Positions 7,064 through 15,808 of a stretch of 47,206 nucleotides of DNA are shown piece after piece (within the stretch, counting starts at the first letter, position 1; each line of letters begins with the position of its first letter). A program made the translations under genes and the position numbers. Under the pieces are notes generated by a model. The model did no database searches and had not been told where the DNA came from. It worked only from the letters and a program-made list of their open reading frames with translations. This DNA is from Rhodospirillaceae bacterium (lineage in GTDB: Bacteria > Pseudomonadota > Alphaproteobacteria > Rhodospirillales > Rhodospirillaceae), in contig SCTM01000078.1 of NCBI GenBank assembly GCA_004297485.1, positions 1 through 47,206 on the forward strand, given 5' to 3'.

Positions 7064-8845
7064 CTATTCCGCGGCCATCTGCTCACCGGCATCCCGGGCG
7101 AACATTTCCTCCAGTTCCTTGCTCGCCGCCTTGGCCAGGGTCTGGAGCTTCTCCATGTCGTTGCGATGGGTGTAATGCTCGAACAGGCGCTTTTCATCCA
7201 AGCCCTGGAAGGTGCGCACCGTGTGGCCGGCCGTGGCGCGCGACAGGCCAAGCCCCATCAATACGCTGTGCGCCATGTCCAGCGCCGAAAGGAAGGTTTC
7301 GCGCTGCAGGAGCGTGACACCCAGATCCATCAGCCGGTAGGCGTGGTTCCGGTTGCGGGCCCGCGCATAGACCGCGAGGTTGGGAAAGTGCCTGGTCACG
7401 GTTTCGGCGGCACGCAGCGACGCGTCCACGTCATCGATAGCCAGCACGAAGACTTTGGCCTTGTCCGCGTGGGCCGCGCGCAGAAGATCAAGGCGCGACG
7501 CGTCGCCGTAGTAAACCTTGTTGCCGAAGCGTTTGAGGAATTCCACCTGCTCGGGGTTAATGTCGAGGGCGGTGAAACGGATGCGGCGCGCGGCAAGGAC
7601 ACGGCCGATGATGTGACCGACGCGCCCGAATCCGGCGATGATCACCGGATTCTCGTCGTCGGGCAGAATGTCGTAGGTCGCCTCCTTCGGCCGGACGAAC
7701 CGCCGGGTGAGGGCGTCGTTGACCATGGCGACAAAGGGCGTGGCCGCCATGGACAGGCTGACCACCAGCGTCAGAAGCTCCGCGAGATCTTGATCCAGCA
7801 CGCCAACCCGTAACGCGGCCGCGAAAATTACGAACGCGAATTCACCGCCTTGGGGGATGGCGGCGCCGAGATTTTTCGCCGAGGCGCGATCGAGCCGCCC
7901 GAGCCGTCCAACGATGTAGGTCACGATGCCCTTGATCAGAAGAAGGCCGGTCACGAGACCGGCGATGACAAACGGATGGCGGAGGAGCAATTCCAGGTCG
8001 AGGCCCATGCCCACTGAAATAAAGAACAGCCCAAGAAACAGTCCTTTGAACGGATCGATGTCGGCCTCGAGTTCGTGGCGGAATTCCGAGTTCGCCAGCA
8101 GCACGCCGGCCATGAATGCGCCCAGGGCCATGGATATGCCGATCATGTTCATGACCAGCGCCGTGCCGGTGACGATCAGCAGGGTGATGGCTGTGAATAG
8201 CTCCCGCACGCGGGTATGCGCCATGATGCGCAGCGCGGGCCGCAGCACGTATGGCCCGATGATCATCACGCCGGCCAGCACGCCGACAACTTTGAGCAAT
8301 GACAGCAGCGCCGGCAGCGGCGACAGGTTGGCGGCACCGCCATCGAGGAACGGCACCACGGCCAGGATGGGAATGGCGGCGAGATCCTGAAACAGCAGGA
8401 TCGCGAACGCGGCACGGCCATGACGGGTCGCGAGCTGGCCGCGCTCGGAGAGGGTCTGGAGAACGAAGGCGGTGGACGACAACGCCAGCGCCAGGCCGAT
8501 GACCGCGGCCGACGCCAATCCCTGACCGGCCATGATGGCGCCGACACCGAGGACACCCGCCGTGATCAGGACCTGTGCGCCGCCGAGGCCGAACACCGAC
8601 GCGCGCATGGTCCACAGGCGTCGCGGTTGCAATTCGAGACCGATGACGAACAACAGCAACACCACGCCGAATTCGGCGAATTGCGAGATGGCATCCACGT
8701 CGGTGATCAGGCGCAGTCCGGCCGGTCCGATCAACGCTCCTGCCACGAGGTAGCCGATGATCGCGCCCAGCCCCAGGCGCTTGAAGATGGGCACCAGGGC
8801 CACGGCGGCACCTAGAAAGATCGCCGCTTGGGCAAGCATCTCCAT
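7064..8845 (-). CDS. Kef-type CPA2 monovalent cation:proton antiporter with RCK domain
   Basis: A 593-residue inner-membrane protein. Residues 1-380 hold about 12 membrane segments of the Na/H exchanger fold, including ALSSTAFVLQTLSERG typical of KefB/KefC. Residues about 395-515 form a TrkA-N/RCK nucleotide-binding domain (IIAGFGRVGHIIGRVLAARR, YYGDASRLDLL). Family members export K+ (or Na+) in exchange for protons and are gated by nucleotides or, in KefB/C, glutathione adducts. No ancillary KefF/KefG subunit is present nearby, so glutathione control is not supported. ATG 8845 follows GAGAGG. The gene stands alone, downstream of cysE on the same strand, after a 219-bp gap with a hairpin. Confidence 0.92.
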   Translation of the reverse strand: MEMLAQAAIFLGAAVALVPIFKRLGLGAIIGYLVAGALIGPAGLRLITDVDAISQFAEFGVVLLLFVIGLELQPRRLWTMRASVFGLGGAQVLITAGVLGVGAIMAGQGLASAAVIGLALALSSTAFVLQTLSERGQLATRHGRAAFAILLFQDLAAIPILAVVPFLDGGAANLSPLPALLSLLKVVGVLAGVMIIGPYVLRPALRIMAHTRVRELFTAITLLIVTGTALVMNMIGISMALGAFMAGVLLANSEFRHELEADIDPFKGLFLGLFFISVGMGLDLELLLRHPFVIAGLVTGLLLIKGIVTYIVGRLGRLDRASAKNLGAAIPQGGEFAFVIFAAALRVGVLDQDLAELLTLVVSLSMAATPFVAMVNDALTRRFVRPKEATYDILPDDENPVIIAGFGRVGHIIGRVLAARRIRFTALDINPEQVEFLKRFGNKVYYGDASRLDLLRAAHADKAKVFVLAIDDVDASLRAAETVTRHFPNLAVYARARNRNHAYRLMDLGVTLLQRETFLSALDMAHSVLMGLGLSRATAGHTVRTFQGLDEKRLFEHYTHRNDMEKLQTLAKAASKELEEMFARDAGEQMAAE

Positions 8846-8971
8846 GACATACCTCTCGCGCTATTGTGTTTTCGCGGCAAATCCTGACGCTGCGACCGGT
8901 GCCTTGCGGTATGCGCCATTATTTACTTGGCCCGGAAATACATCCAGGGGTCGCGGGATATAGGGCACGCT

Positions 8972-8998
8972 CCAGACGCCGGTAATCCTCGCGTCTGG
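8972..8998. repeat. 8-bp inverted repeat between cysE and the Kef-type gene
   Basis: CCAGACGC (8972-8979) and GCGTCTGG (8991-8998) form a perfect 8-bp stem with an 11-nt loop. No T-run follows on either strand, so it is not a textbook intrinsic terminator. It may protect the cysE transcript end or act as an operator ahead of the antiporter gene. Confidence 0.45.
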
Positions 8999-9064
8999 GC
9001 TGGGCCTACGCCAATGGAGGGTGGCAGAAGAAATCCGCTGCCGGGGCGACAGCGCGAAGGGGTT

Positions 9065-9796
9065 TTACCCCTCCCGACCGCCGACGGTGCGCAGGCTGCC
9101 GGCGTGCACCGCCGCTGACGGCTGCGGGCTTGCCTCGCGCTCGGCTTCCAACTCCGCCACGCGTTGCGACAGAGCGTGAACTTCGCCCATGAGCGCGCAG
9201 ATCGCCTTGGCATTCGGATCGGGCAGGTCGTCGCAGGGCGTGCCATAGGGCGCGAACACCGGCCGCGTCGTGGCCGTACGCGGCAGTGCCACTTGTGCCG
9301 GAATTCCCACCACGGTGACGCCTGCGGGAACATCCTTCACCGCGACGGCGTTGGCGCCGACGCGGGCGTTGCGGCCGACGGTGATCGCGCCGAGGACTTT
9401 TGCACCGGCACCGATAACGACGCCATCTTCGACGATCGGATGCCGCCGCGCGGTGTGATGGGCATCAGCGATGCCGCCCAGAGTCACGCCGTGGTAAAGT
9501 GTGACGTCGTTGCCGACGATGGCGGTTTCGCCGATCACCACGCCAAGCCCATGATCGATAAAGAGGCGGTGGCCGATGGTCGCGCCGGGATGGATTTCAA
9601 TTCCCGACAGCCAGCGGCCGACTTCCGACACCCAGCGCGCCAGAAAGCTGAACCCGCCGCGCCACAGGGCATGAGCGAGACGGTGGAACACCAGCACGCG
9701 TATGCCGGGATAGAGAAAGGCGATTTCCCACAGCGAGCGGGCGGCGGGATCGCGTTGCTTGATCGACGCGAGGATGTCCATAACGCGTTGGTACAT
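9065..9796 (-). CDS. cysE: Serine O-acetyltransferase
   Basis: A 243-residue left-handed beta-helix acyltransferase that makes O-acetylserine from serine and acetyl-CoA, the committed step of cysteine synthesis. Hexapeptide repeats run from about 65 to 170 (IEIHPGATIGHRLFIDHG, VVIGETAIVGNDVTLY). The catalytic His/Asp pair lies in FIDHGLGVVIGE and HGVTLGG. ATG 9796 is preceded by GGGAAG; an upstream in-frame TTG is less likely. The C-terminal 60 residues after the helix contain a short coiled coil (ALSQRVAELEAERE) not present in short CysE forms. It is divergent from an Lrp/AsnC regulator across 325 bp, which may be its controller. Confidence 0.95.
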   Translation of the reverse strand: MYQRVMDILASIKQRDPAARSLWEIAFLYPGIRVLVFHRLAHALWRGGFSFLARWVSEVGRWLSGIEIHPGATIGHRLFIDHGLGVVIGETAIVGNDVTLYHGVTLGGIADAHHTARRHPIVEDGVVIGAGAKVLGAITVGRNARVGANAVAVKDVPAGVTVVGIPAQVALPRTATTRPVFAPYGTPCDDLPDPNAKAICALMGEVHALSQRVAELEAEREASPQPSAAVHAGSLRTVGGREG

Positions 9797-10121
9797 GACT
9801 AGGCTTCCCAAAACATTTACGGCGCAGCCGATATGGGCGCGACCGATCCGCGTCGCCGTAAGCGGACGACGCGAGGTTGAGTTCCGACTCAGATAACTGT
9901 ACGGGAGCGAACGTGCCAGGGTGAAATAAAAATCTTTCCAAGCCGCCGATTTCGACCTATTATAGATAAATATTCTACTTAAAGCCGGAACCTGTGGGAA
10001 ACCATTTTCGAATCGGCGAGCGCGGGCGCTGTCAACGGGTGCCCGGCTCTAGCCGACAGGCCCCGGCCAAGGCCTTATGCCGCCGGAACCGGATTACCCA
10101 ACGCTCACGCCGCAGGTTTAC
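9797..10121. other. Intergenic region between cysE and the Lrp/AsnC gene
   Basis: 325 bp with no convincing gene. It is clearly more AT-rich than its surroundings at 9925-9985 and probably holds the divergent promoters. A perfect TATAAT on the minus strand is annotated separately. No riboswitch or strong hairpin was recognised. Confidence 0.5.
9959..9964 (-). promoter_or_regulatory. Candidate -10 element for cysE
   Basis: The minus strand reads TATAAT exactly inside an AT-rich patch, about 165 nt upstream of the cysE start. The expected -35 position is a poor match to TTGACA, so this would need an activator or is fortuitous. Confidence 0.3.
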
Positions 10122-10604
10122 ATGGACCCCATAGACCGCAAGATTCTCGCGCTCCTTCAGAACAACGCCGGGCTGGCCATCGCCGACATCGCGGCCAAGG
10201 TCGGCTTGTCGCAAACGCCGTGCTGGAAGCGCATCCAGAAGATGGAGCACACGGGCGTGATCAAGGCCCGTGTCGCCCTGCTCGATGCGAAGAAGCTCAA
10301 TCTCGGGCTGACGGTGTTTGTCATCATCCGCACCAATCAGCATGACGACGTGTGGCTGCAGAAATTCGCCCGCGCGGTCCGGGATATGCCCGAGATCACC
10401 GCGATCTGGCGCATGGCGGGTGATATCGATTATCTGCTGCGGGTCGTTGTGCGCGACATGGAGGCCTATGACGCGTTCTACAAGCGTTTGATCAAGCGCG
10501 TGCCTCTGAACGACGTCAGTTCCACCTTCGTTATGGAAGAGATCAAGTACTCGACCGCGCTGCCGCTCGACGTGCCGGATGTGCGTCCAGCCATCGCGCC
10601 CTGA
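10122..10604 (+). CDS. Lrp/AsnC-family transcriptional regulator
   Basis: A 160-residue regulator. The N-terminal winged helix-turn-helix (DRKILALLQNNAGLAIADIAAKVGLSQ region, residues 4-50, with the recognition-helix sequence SQTPCWKRIQKM) is followed by a RAM/Lrp ligand-binding domain (65-150) with the ADIDYLLRV-like segment GDIDYLLRVVVRDM. Family members form octamers and respond to amino acids. ATG 10122 opens directly at the DNA-binding domain; an upstream in-frame start would add 15 residues of no recognisable type. Its divergent position suggests control of cysE and of itself, which is inference. Confidence 0.92.
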   Translation: MDPIDRKILALLQNNAGLAIADIAAKVGLSQTPCWKRIQKMEHTGVIKARVALLDAKKLNLGLTVFVIIRTNQHDDVWLQKFARAVRDMPEITAIWRMAGDIDYLLRVVVRDMEAYDAFYKRLIKRVPLNDVSSTFVMEEIKYSTALPLDVPDVRPAIAP

Positions 10605-10628
10605 GGCGTTGCCTGCGTATGCGTGCCG

Positions 10629-11753
10629 CTAAAGCGGCTTTTGCGCGCGGAGGCGGGTGGCGATGCGCACCGCTTGTGGGCGAGCCGCTTTGGCGGCGGC
10701 GTCAAACGTTGCCGTCAGGCGTCGTCCGCCACGGATAATCGCCAGCCGCGTCTGGTCATCTGCCGCATGCTCGCTGAGCATTGTCAGCATGCGCTTGGCC
10801 ACATCCAGATCGTTCACGTAGCCAAGGGAATCCTGCAAGCCTTTCAAAAGCAGACTGGCGCGAGTGGTCCGCTTTTGCGGCAGGGCGGCGTGAAAGAACT
10901 CGAACCCATACCGCAGCTTTTTGACGGCGATCCGCAGGCGATGGAGCTTTGCCGCCCGCATGTTCTCGATGGATTTGGTGTTGCTCGCGATCTTGGCGAG
11001 ACGGCGGTTGAGCACGGCGCGCGCGAAGGACTCCGCCGAGCGGCGGCGCGCGCGGACATCTCCCCGCCGCCAGCCCCGTCCGGTCAACCACGTGTTCAAC
11101 CGCGTCATGAACCGGCTATAGCGCTTTGAGGTTAAGGCCACGACCGCGGCGGCATGGGCATCGTTGCGCGCATTTCGCGCCGTCCGCATGAGGATTGCTA
11201 CGTTCGCGTCGTGGGCGCCTTTGTCCGAAAGGGGCTCCATGAGTTCGGCCAAGAACACGTCGAGATCGCGCGCCGGCCCCAGGGCATCGCCCAGCGCCTT
11301 GGCTTCGGTCTTGAGCCATGTCAGCTGATCAGACGGCAAGTAATCGCTGAACAAGGTCAGGAAGACGCGGAACCGGCGCAAGCCGACACGAACCTGGTGG
11401 ATGCCTTCCGGATGTTCGCCGACGAGGGCGGCGGCGAGGTTGGCTTGCCAATGATTGCGGCATGCGGTGGCGATCGTCAGCAGGGCATCGTCCACCGTTG
11501 CATCGGAGACGAGCACGATCGGACTGGGCTTGCACCACATTGGCGGTGCCGCCGACCGGGTCGGGCTGGAGGTGGTTTTCGCCGCCGGCCGACCCTTGGC
11601 CCGGGATTTTACAGGCGGGCGCTTGGGCGTGACGACCGGTCCCCGCGACGGGCCCTTTGGTGCCGGTTTGCGCGCGAGAATCAATTCCGGAGAATGATGG
11701 GCGGGAGGAATGACACGTACTCCGGAGCATGGGCGGTGGTCGAATGTGCGCAC
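10629..11753 (-). CDS. CHAD-domain protein with basic N-terminal tail
   Basis: A 374-residue protein. The CHAD domain (conserved histidine alpha-helical domain) covers about 85-370; the first signature is GIHQVRVGLRRFRVFL with His119 and Arg122, the second is LHRLRIAVKKLRYGFEFF. CHAD domains bind inorganic polyphosphate through these basic and histidine residues, and proteins with them are often found on polyphosphate granules. Residues 25-70 are a Lys/Pro/Arg-rich disordered tail. No CYTH triphosphatase domain is fused or adjacent, though CHAD often occurs with one. The GTG start at 11753 is uncertain; the next in-frame Met (about residue 72) would remove the basic tail but keep the domain. 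Confidence 0.88.
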   Translation of the reverse strand: MRTFDHRPCSGVRVIPPAHHSPELILARKPAPKGPSRGPVVTPKRPPVKSRAKGRPAAKTTSSPTRSAAPPMWCKPSPIVLVSDATVDDALLTIATACRNHWQANLAAALVGEHPEGIHQVRVGLRRFRVFLTLFSDYLPSDQLTWLKTEAKALGDALGPARDLDVFLAELMEPLSDKGAHDANVAILMRTARNARNDAHAAAVVALTSKRYSRFMTRLNTWLTGRGWRRGDVRARRRSAESFARAVLNRRLAKIASNTKSIENMRAAKLHRLRIAVKKLRYGFEFFHAALPQKRTTRASLLLKGLQDSLGYVNDLDVAKRMLTMLSEHAADDQTRLAIIRGGRRLTATFDAAAKAARPQAVRIATRLRAQKPL

Positions 11754-11961
11754 CGCACACTTTCAAGCGGCGGCACTGTATGAGAATTCGGGGCACGAAG
11801 CCACCCGTTGCCGCGCGTAGGCTGTGGAAAAATATTGTAACTATTTGATATTCATTAATCTAATTGAGAGCGGGCCCACCGACGCTGGCGGCTTTCCTGT
11901 CCCTGTCGGAGATCCGCGACAATGGCCCGATTCGGACCTCCGCAAAGCTCCACCGGGAACC

Positions 11962-14298
11962 CTAGCTACACTTCGAGAACCCGCAGCTGGTGCAGCTGTC
12001 GCAGCCTTCCTGGCGCAAAAGGGCGTAGGTGCCGCACTTGGGGCATGCGCGAAACCTGCGATCACGGGGTCCCGCATCCTTGGTCGCGTCCTTTTTGAGG
12101 ACCACGACCTTGCCCGTGTCGTCGGACTTCACCGGCGTCACCGGCATGAAGCCGATCTCGATCATGTGCCGGGCGATCACGTCGCCGATCGCCGCCAGCA
12201 GCGACGGCACATAGCGGCCGTTCATCCATTGACCGCCGCGCGGATCGAACACCGCCTTCAATTCCTCGACGACGAAGGAGATGTCGCCGCCGCGCCGAAA
12301 CACGGCGGAGATCATCCGTGTCAACGCCACGGTCCAGGCGTAGTGCTCCATGTTCTTCGAGTTGATGAACACTTCGAACGGCCGCCGCACAAAGCGTCCG
12401 GGCGCTTCCTCGACCAGGATGTCGTTGACGGTGATGTAAATGGCGTGATCCGTCTCGGGCCAATTGAGTTTGTAGGTCGCCCCCGGCAGAGTCTCCGGGC
12501 GTGCCATGGGCACATCCTGACCGGTCAGAGCCGAGGTGGCCGGGCTGCGGGGCGTTTCTTTAGCGGGCGGATCTTTCTTGACCTCCATCACGGCGCCACG
12601 GGCGGCGCTTGGGCGATAGGTCGTGCAACCTTTGCAGCCCATGGCGTAGGCCTTGAGATAGACATCGGCAAAGGCTGCGAACGGCAGATCTTCGGGAATG
12701 TTGATGGTCTTCGAAATGGAACTGTCCACGTAGTCCTGAACCGCGGCTTGCATGACCAGATGGTCGTCGGGCAGAAGATTTTGCGCATCGACGAAAGCCG
12801 CCGGCAGGGGCGCATCCGGCCCCATGAGTGAACGAAACAGTCGGAACGCGTAGTCGCTCACTTCTTCTTCGCGACGGTTGCCGTCGGGCATGGTCACGCG
12901 TCGGGTGTAGGCGAAGCTGAATACCGGCTCCAAACCTGACGACACATTGTCGGCAAACAGCGAGATGGTTCCCGTCGGCGCGATCGACGTGACCAACGCA
13001 TTGCGGATGCCGTGGGCGGCGATGCCGTCGCGCAGAGCTTTAGGCAAGGCGGCGACCGTTGGGCCGGCCAGGTACTTGTCGCGGTCGAACAGCGGGAACG
13101 GCCCTTTTTCCCGTGCCAGATCGATCGATGCGGCAACGGCCGCGTCGCGAAACGCTGCCGCCCACGCGCGGGTGGTGGCAACGGCTTCGTCGCTGCCATA
13201 ACGCAAACCGCACATGATGAGCGCATCGGCGAGGCCGGTGATGCCCAGGCCGATGCGGCGTTTCTGTTCGGCCTCGCGACGCTGCTCGGCGACCGGATAC
13301 TTGGAGGCCTCGATGACGTTGTCCATCATCCGCACAGCCACGGCCGCCAGTTCGCCAAGCGCGGAAGTATCGAGGTGCGCCTGGTCGCTGAACGGCGCAC
13401 GCACCAGCCGCGCCAGGTTGATCGATCCCAGCAAACACGTCCCGTACGGCGGCAAGGGCTGTTCGCCACAGGGGTTCGTGGCGGCGATCTGCTCGCAGTA
13501 ATAAAGATTATTCCGGGCGTTGATGCGGTCGATGAAAATCACGCCCGGTTCGGAATACTCATAGGTTGCGTGCATGATCTTGTGCCACAGATCGCGGGCG
13601 CGCACGGTGCGGACGATCTCGCCGCCGAATATCAGCGGCCAATCGGCATCGTTTTTGACGGCCGCCATGTAGGCATCCGTCACCAGGACCGAAAGATTGA
13701 AATTCGTCAGCCGTCCGGCGGTCTGCTTGGCGCTGACGAATTCCTCGATGTCCGGATGATCGCAGCGCAACGTCGCCATCATGGCGCCGCGGCGCGAGCC
13801 CGCGCTCATGATCGTCCGGCACATGGCGTCCCAGACATCCATGAACGACAGCGGTCCGGAGGCGTCGGCGCCGACGCCTTTCACCGGCGCGCCGCGCGGG
13901 CGCAAGGTCGAGAAGTCGTAACCGATGCCGCCGCCTTGCTGCATGGTCAGGGCGGCCTCGCGCAGGTGCGCGAAGATGCTGCCCATGTCGTCGGCGATGG
14001 TGCCCATGACGAAACAGTTGTGAAGCGTCACCGTGCGTCCGGTTCCGGCACCCGCGAGAATCCGTCCCGCCGGCAGGAAGCCGTAGTCGGCCATGGCCCG
14101 ATGAAACCGCTCTGCCCATAGCGCCGGCTCACGTTCCGATGCGGCCAGGGCGCGGGCGACCCGCCACCAGGTGTCGTTAACGGTGGCATCGACGGGGCGG
14201 CCGTCGGCATCCTTGAAGCGATACTTCATGTCCCAGATCTGCCCGGCGATGGGCAGAGGGTCCATGACAGTTGCCGCCGTTCTGAGGTCGTCAGGCAT
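11962..14298 (-). CDS. nrdJ: Adenosylcobalamin-dependent (class II) ribonucleotide reductase
   Basis: A 778-residue enzyme that reduces ribonucleotides to deoxyribonucleotides using a thiyl radical generated from coenzyme B12, with or without oxygen. The catalytic triad Asn275-Cys277-Glu279 is in ATNPCGEQPLPPYGTCLLG; Cys95 in LHNCFV is the expected partner of the redox pair. GGGIGYDFS and SGSRRGAMM-type nucleotide-site motifs precede it. The C terminus carries CPKCGTYALLRQEGC and CTSCGFSKC, the cysteine-rich tail used to reload the active site or hold zinc. The length is short of the roughly 1200-residue alphaproteobacterial form and matches the compact class. No cobalamin riboswitch is seen in the 89-bp gap upstream. 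A cobalamin adenosyltransferase is encoded at 31634-32218. Confidence 0.95.
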   Translation of the reverse strand: MPDDLRTAATVMDPLPIAGQIWDMKYRFKDADGRPVDATVNDTWWRVARALAASEREPALWAERFHRAMADYGFLPAGRILAGAGTGRTVTLHNCFVMGTIADDMGSIFAHLREAALTMQQGGGIGYDFSTLRPRGAPVKGVGADASGPLSFMDVWDAMCRTIMSAGSRRGAMMATLRCDHPDIEEFVSAKQTAGRLTNFNLSVLVTDAYMAAVKNDADWPLIFGGEIVRTVRARDLWHKIMHATYEYSEPGVIFIDRINARNNLYYCEQIAATNPCGEQPLPPYGTCLLGSINLARLVRAPFSDQAHLDTSALGELAAVAVRMMDNVIEASKYPVAEQRREAEQKRRIGLGITGLADALIMCGLRYGSDEAVATTRAWAAAFRDAAVAASIDLAREKGPFPLFDRDKYLAGPTVAALPKALRDGIAAHGIRNALVTSIAPTGTISLFADNVSSGLEPVFSFAYTRRVTMPDGNRREEEVSDYAFRLFRSLMGPDAPLPAAFVDAQNLLPDDHLVMQAAVQDYVDSSISKTINIPEDLPFAAFADVYLKAYAMGCKGCTTYRPSAARGAVMEVKKDPPAKETPRSPATSALTGQDVPMARPETLPGATYKLNWPETDHAIYITVNDILVEEAPGRFVRRPFEVFINSKNMEHYAWTVALTRMISAVFRRGGDISFVVEELKAVFDPRGGQWMNGRYVPSLLAAIGDVIARHMIEIGFMPVTPVKSDDTGKVVVLKKDATKDAGPRDRRFRACPKCGTYALLRQEGCDSCTSCGFSKCS

Positions 14299-14387
14299 GA
14301 GGTATCCTAGGCACCGAGATCGTGTCTGAGATTAGGTGATGATTCGTTGATATTATAACAACGCCCCGGACGAGAGTCTCGCCGTGG

Positions 14388-15095
14388 TCAGTTGGTAAGA
14401 TCGGCACCCTCAATGCGGGCGCGCAAGGTGTCCAGCATTTCCTGTTTCCCCAATCTCTCCGGGAGCGCCGGCAGGAACTTCATGACGATCGTTCCCGGCC
14501 GTTTGAGGATGCGGGTCTTGCCCCACAGCACACCGGAATTCAGGGCCATGGGAATGACCGGAACCTTACAATAGCTGTAAAGGGCCGCGATTCCGGGTTG
14601 GTAGGCCCTGTATACGCCCGGCAGCACGCGCGTGCCTTCCGGGAACAGGACGATCTGATCGCCTCGGGCGAGAGCGGCTTCCGCGGCGCGCAGCATCTTG
14701 CGCATGGCGCCGGCACCCGCGCTCCGGTCGATGGGCACCAAACCGCCGCGCGCCATGTACCAGCCGATGATGGGAATCCACGTCAACTCCCGTTTCAGAA
14801 CGAGGACCGGCCGCTCGATCTCCAGGAACACGCGATAGGTCTCGTAGGACGCCTGATGTTGGGCCGCGATAATGCAGGGACCGGACGGGATATGCTCACG
14901 GCCGACGACACGGCAATCGATCCGTGCGATCACCCGCGCGAGCACCATGATGCCGCCTACCCACGTTCTGATCGCCACCAGCGTCCACGATCGCCGCACG
15001 AGCAACGGCAGCATTCCCACGCTGGCGAAAATGGTCCAGGCGAGGAACGCAAAAAGATAGGCCCACGAGCGGAGCCACGTCACCGTGACGTTCAT
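14388..15095 (-). CDS. plsC: 1-acyl-sn-glycerol-3-phosphate acyltransferase
   Basis: A 235-residue inner-membrane acyltransferase that adds the second acyl chain in phosphatidic acid synthesis. One hydrophobic segment lies at about 9-35. The acyltransferase motif I is His80-x4-Glu85 (AAQHQASYET), with Glu in place of the more common Asp, a variant usual in this subgroup; motif III is LFPEGTR. ATG 15095 overlaps the ydcF-like stop by four bases (ATGA), showing translational coupling and fixing the start. It is the last gene of ftsE-ftsX-ydcF-plsC. Confidence 0.93.
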   Translation of the reverse strand: MNVTVTWLRSWAYLFAFLAWTIFASVGMLPLLVRRSWTLVAIRTWVGGIMVLARVIARIDCRVVGREHIPSGPCIIAAQHQASYETYRVFLEIERPVLVLKRELTWIPIIGWYMARGGLVPIDRSAGAGAMRKMLRAAEAALARGDQIVLFPEGTRVLPGVYRAYQPGIAALYSYCKVPVIPMALNSGVLWGKTRILKRPGTIVMKFLPALPERLGKQEMLDTLRARIEGADLTN

Positions 15096-15763
15096 GGTGC
15101 CGCCGGTACGGTAGAAGCGTCGGGTGGCGGCGTCTCGCGTGCGGGTGCCGGCGAGGCGACAAAGCGCGTCGTCGGTATCTCGGCATCGATTCCCATGGAT
15201 TGCCAAAGCCATGTGAGCACGAATTTCGTGTACTCACGGGCGATCAAGCTCGTGGTTCCGGGCCAACGCCACCAATCGGTTTTGACGTGGGGCGGAAATA
15301 CCGGATGGGGAATGATCCGCACTTCCGGCATTGCCGCCGAGAGTTCCAGCAGACTGCGTCGCATATGATAACCGGCGGTGACAAGCCGGATCGAGCGCAC
15401 CTGCGCGGCCCGCGCCCACGCCGCGGTTTCGGCGGCGTTGCCCGGCGTATTTGCGGCGGTGCCGAGCGCGATGCGCGGCCCCAGCACGGGATCGCTGACA
15501 GCAATGCCGAGCAGGTCGCCGTGCCTGAGTTGTCCGCCGATGCCGGAGACATACAGACGATCGGCGAGGCCGTCGGTTAGGAGCTTGAGGCCGGTTTCAA
15601 TGCGCTCGCTGCCGCCGGTCAGGACGACGATCGCATCGGTATGGCTCGTGGTATCCGCGACGGTGCTGGGAATCGTGGCGGCGAACCAGATCAGGCCCAC
15701 GGCCCATGCCGTTGCCGCCGCGACAAGACCGCCGACTCCCCATGCGAAAATTTTACCGATCAT
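15092..15763 (-). CDS. YdcF/ElyC-family (DUF218) protein
   Basis: A 223-residue protein anchored by an N-terminal membrane helix at about 5-28, with a DUF218 Rossmann-like domain at 40-190 (DAIVVLTGGSERIETGLKLL, NTPGNAAETAAWARA, LVTAGYHMRRSLLEL). ElyC affects peptidoglycan or undecaprenyl-carrier metabolism in E. coli, and YdcF binds S-adenosylmethionine; no reaction is established for this subfamily. The C-terminal 25 residues are Pro/Ala-rich. It lies between ftsX (45 bp) and plsC (4-bp overlap), a layout common in alphaproteobacteria that links it to envelope growth. Confidence 0.88.
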   Translation of the reverse strand: MIGKIFAWGVGGLVAAATAWAVGLIWFAATIPSTVADTTSHTDAIVVLTGGSERIETGLKLLTDGLADRLYVSGIGGQLRHGDLLGIAVSDPVLGPRIALGTAANTPGNAAETAAWARAAQVRSIRLVTAGYHMRRSLLELSAAMPEVRIIPHPVFPPHVKTDWWRWPGTTSLIAREYTKFVLTWLWQSMGIDAEIPTTRFVASPAPARETPPPDASTVPAAP

Positions 15764-15808
15764 GACCGGGAGACTACACCAGATGACGGCCGCTGCCAGC
15801 GCATGCCG

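Noticed and set aside
9065-9811. TTG at 9811 as the cysE start
   Set aside because: The in-frame ATG at 9796 has GGGAAG at good spacing and matches the usual start of homology.
11824-12831. Long open frame on the plus strand opposite the 3' part of nrdJ (and a similar one at 13012-14121)
   Set aside because: Both lie entirely antisense to well-conserved nrdJ sequence; GC-rich codon use leaves such frames open by chance, and the translations match no family.
14299-14387. Cobalamin riboswitch upstream of nrdJ
   Set aside because: The gap is only 89 bp and shows no B12-box-like sequence or expected stems.
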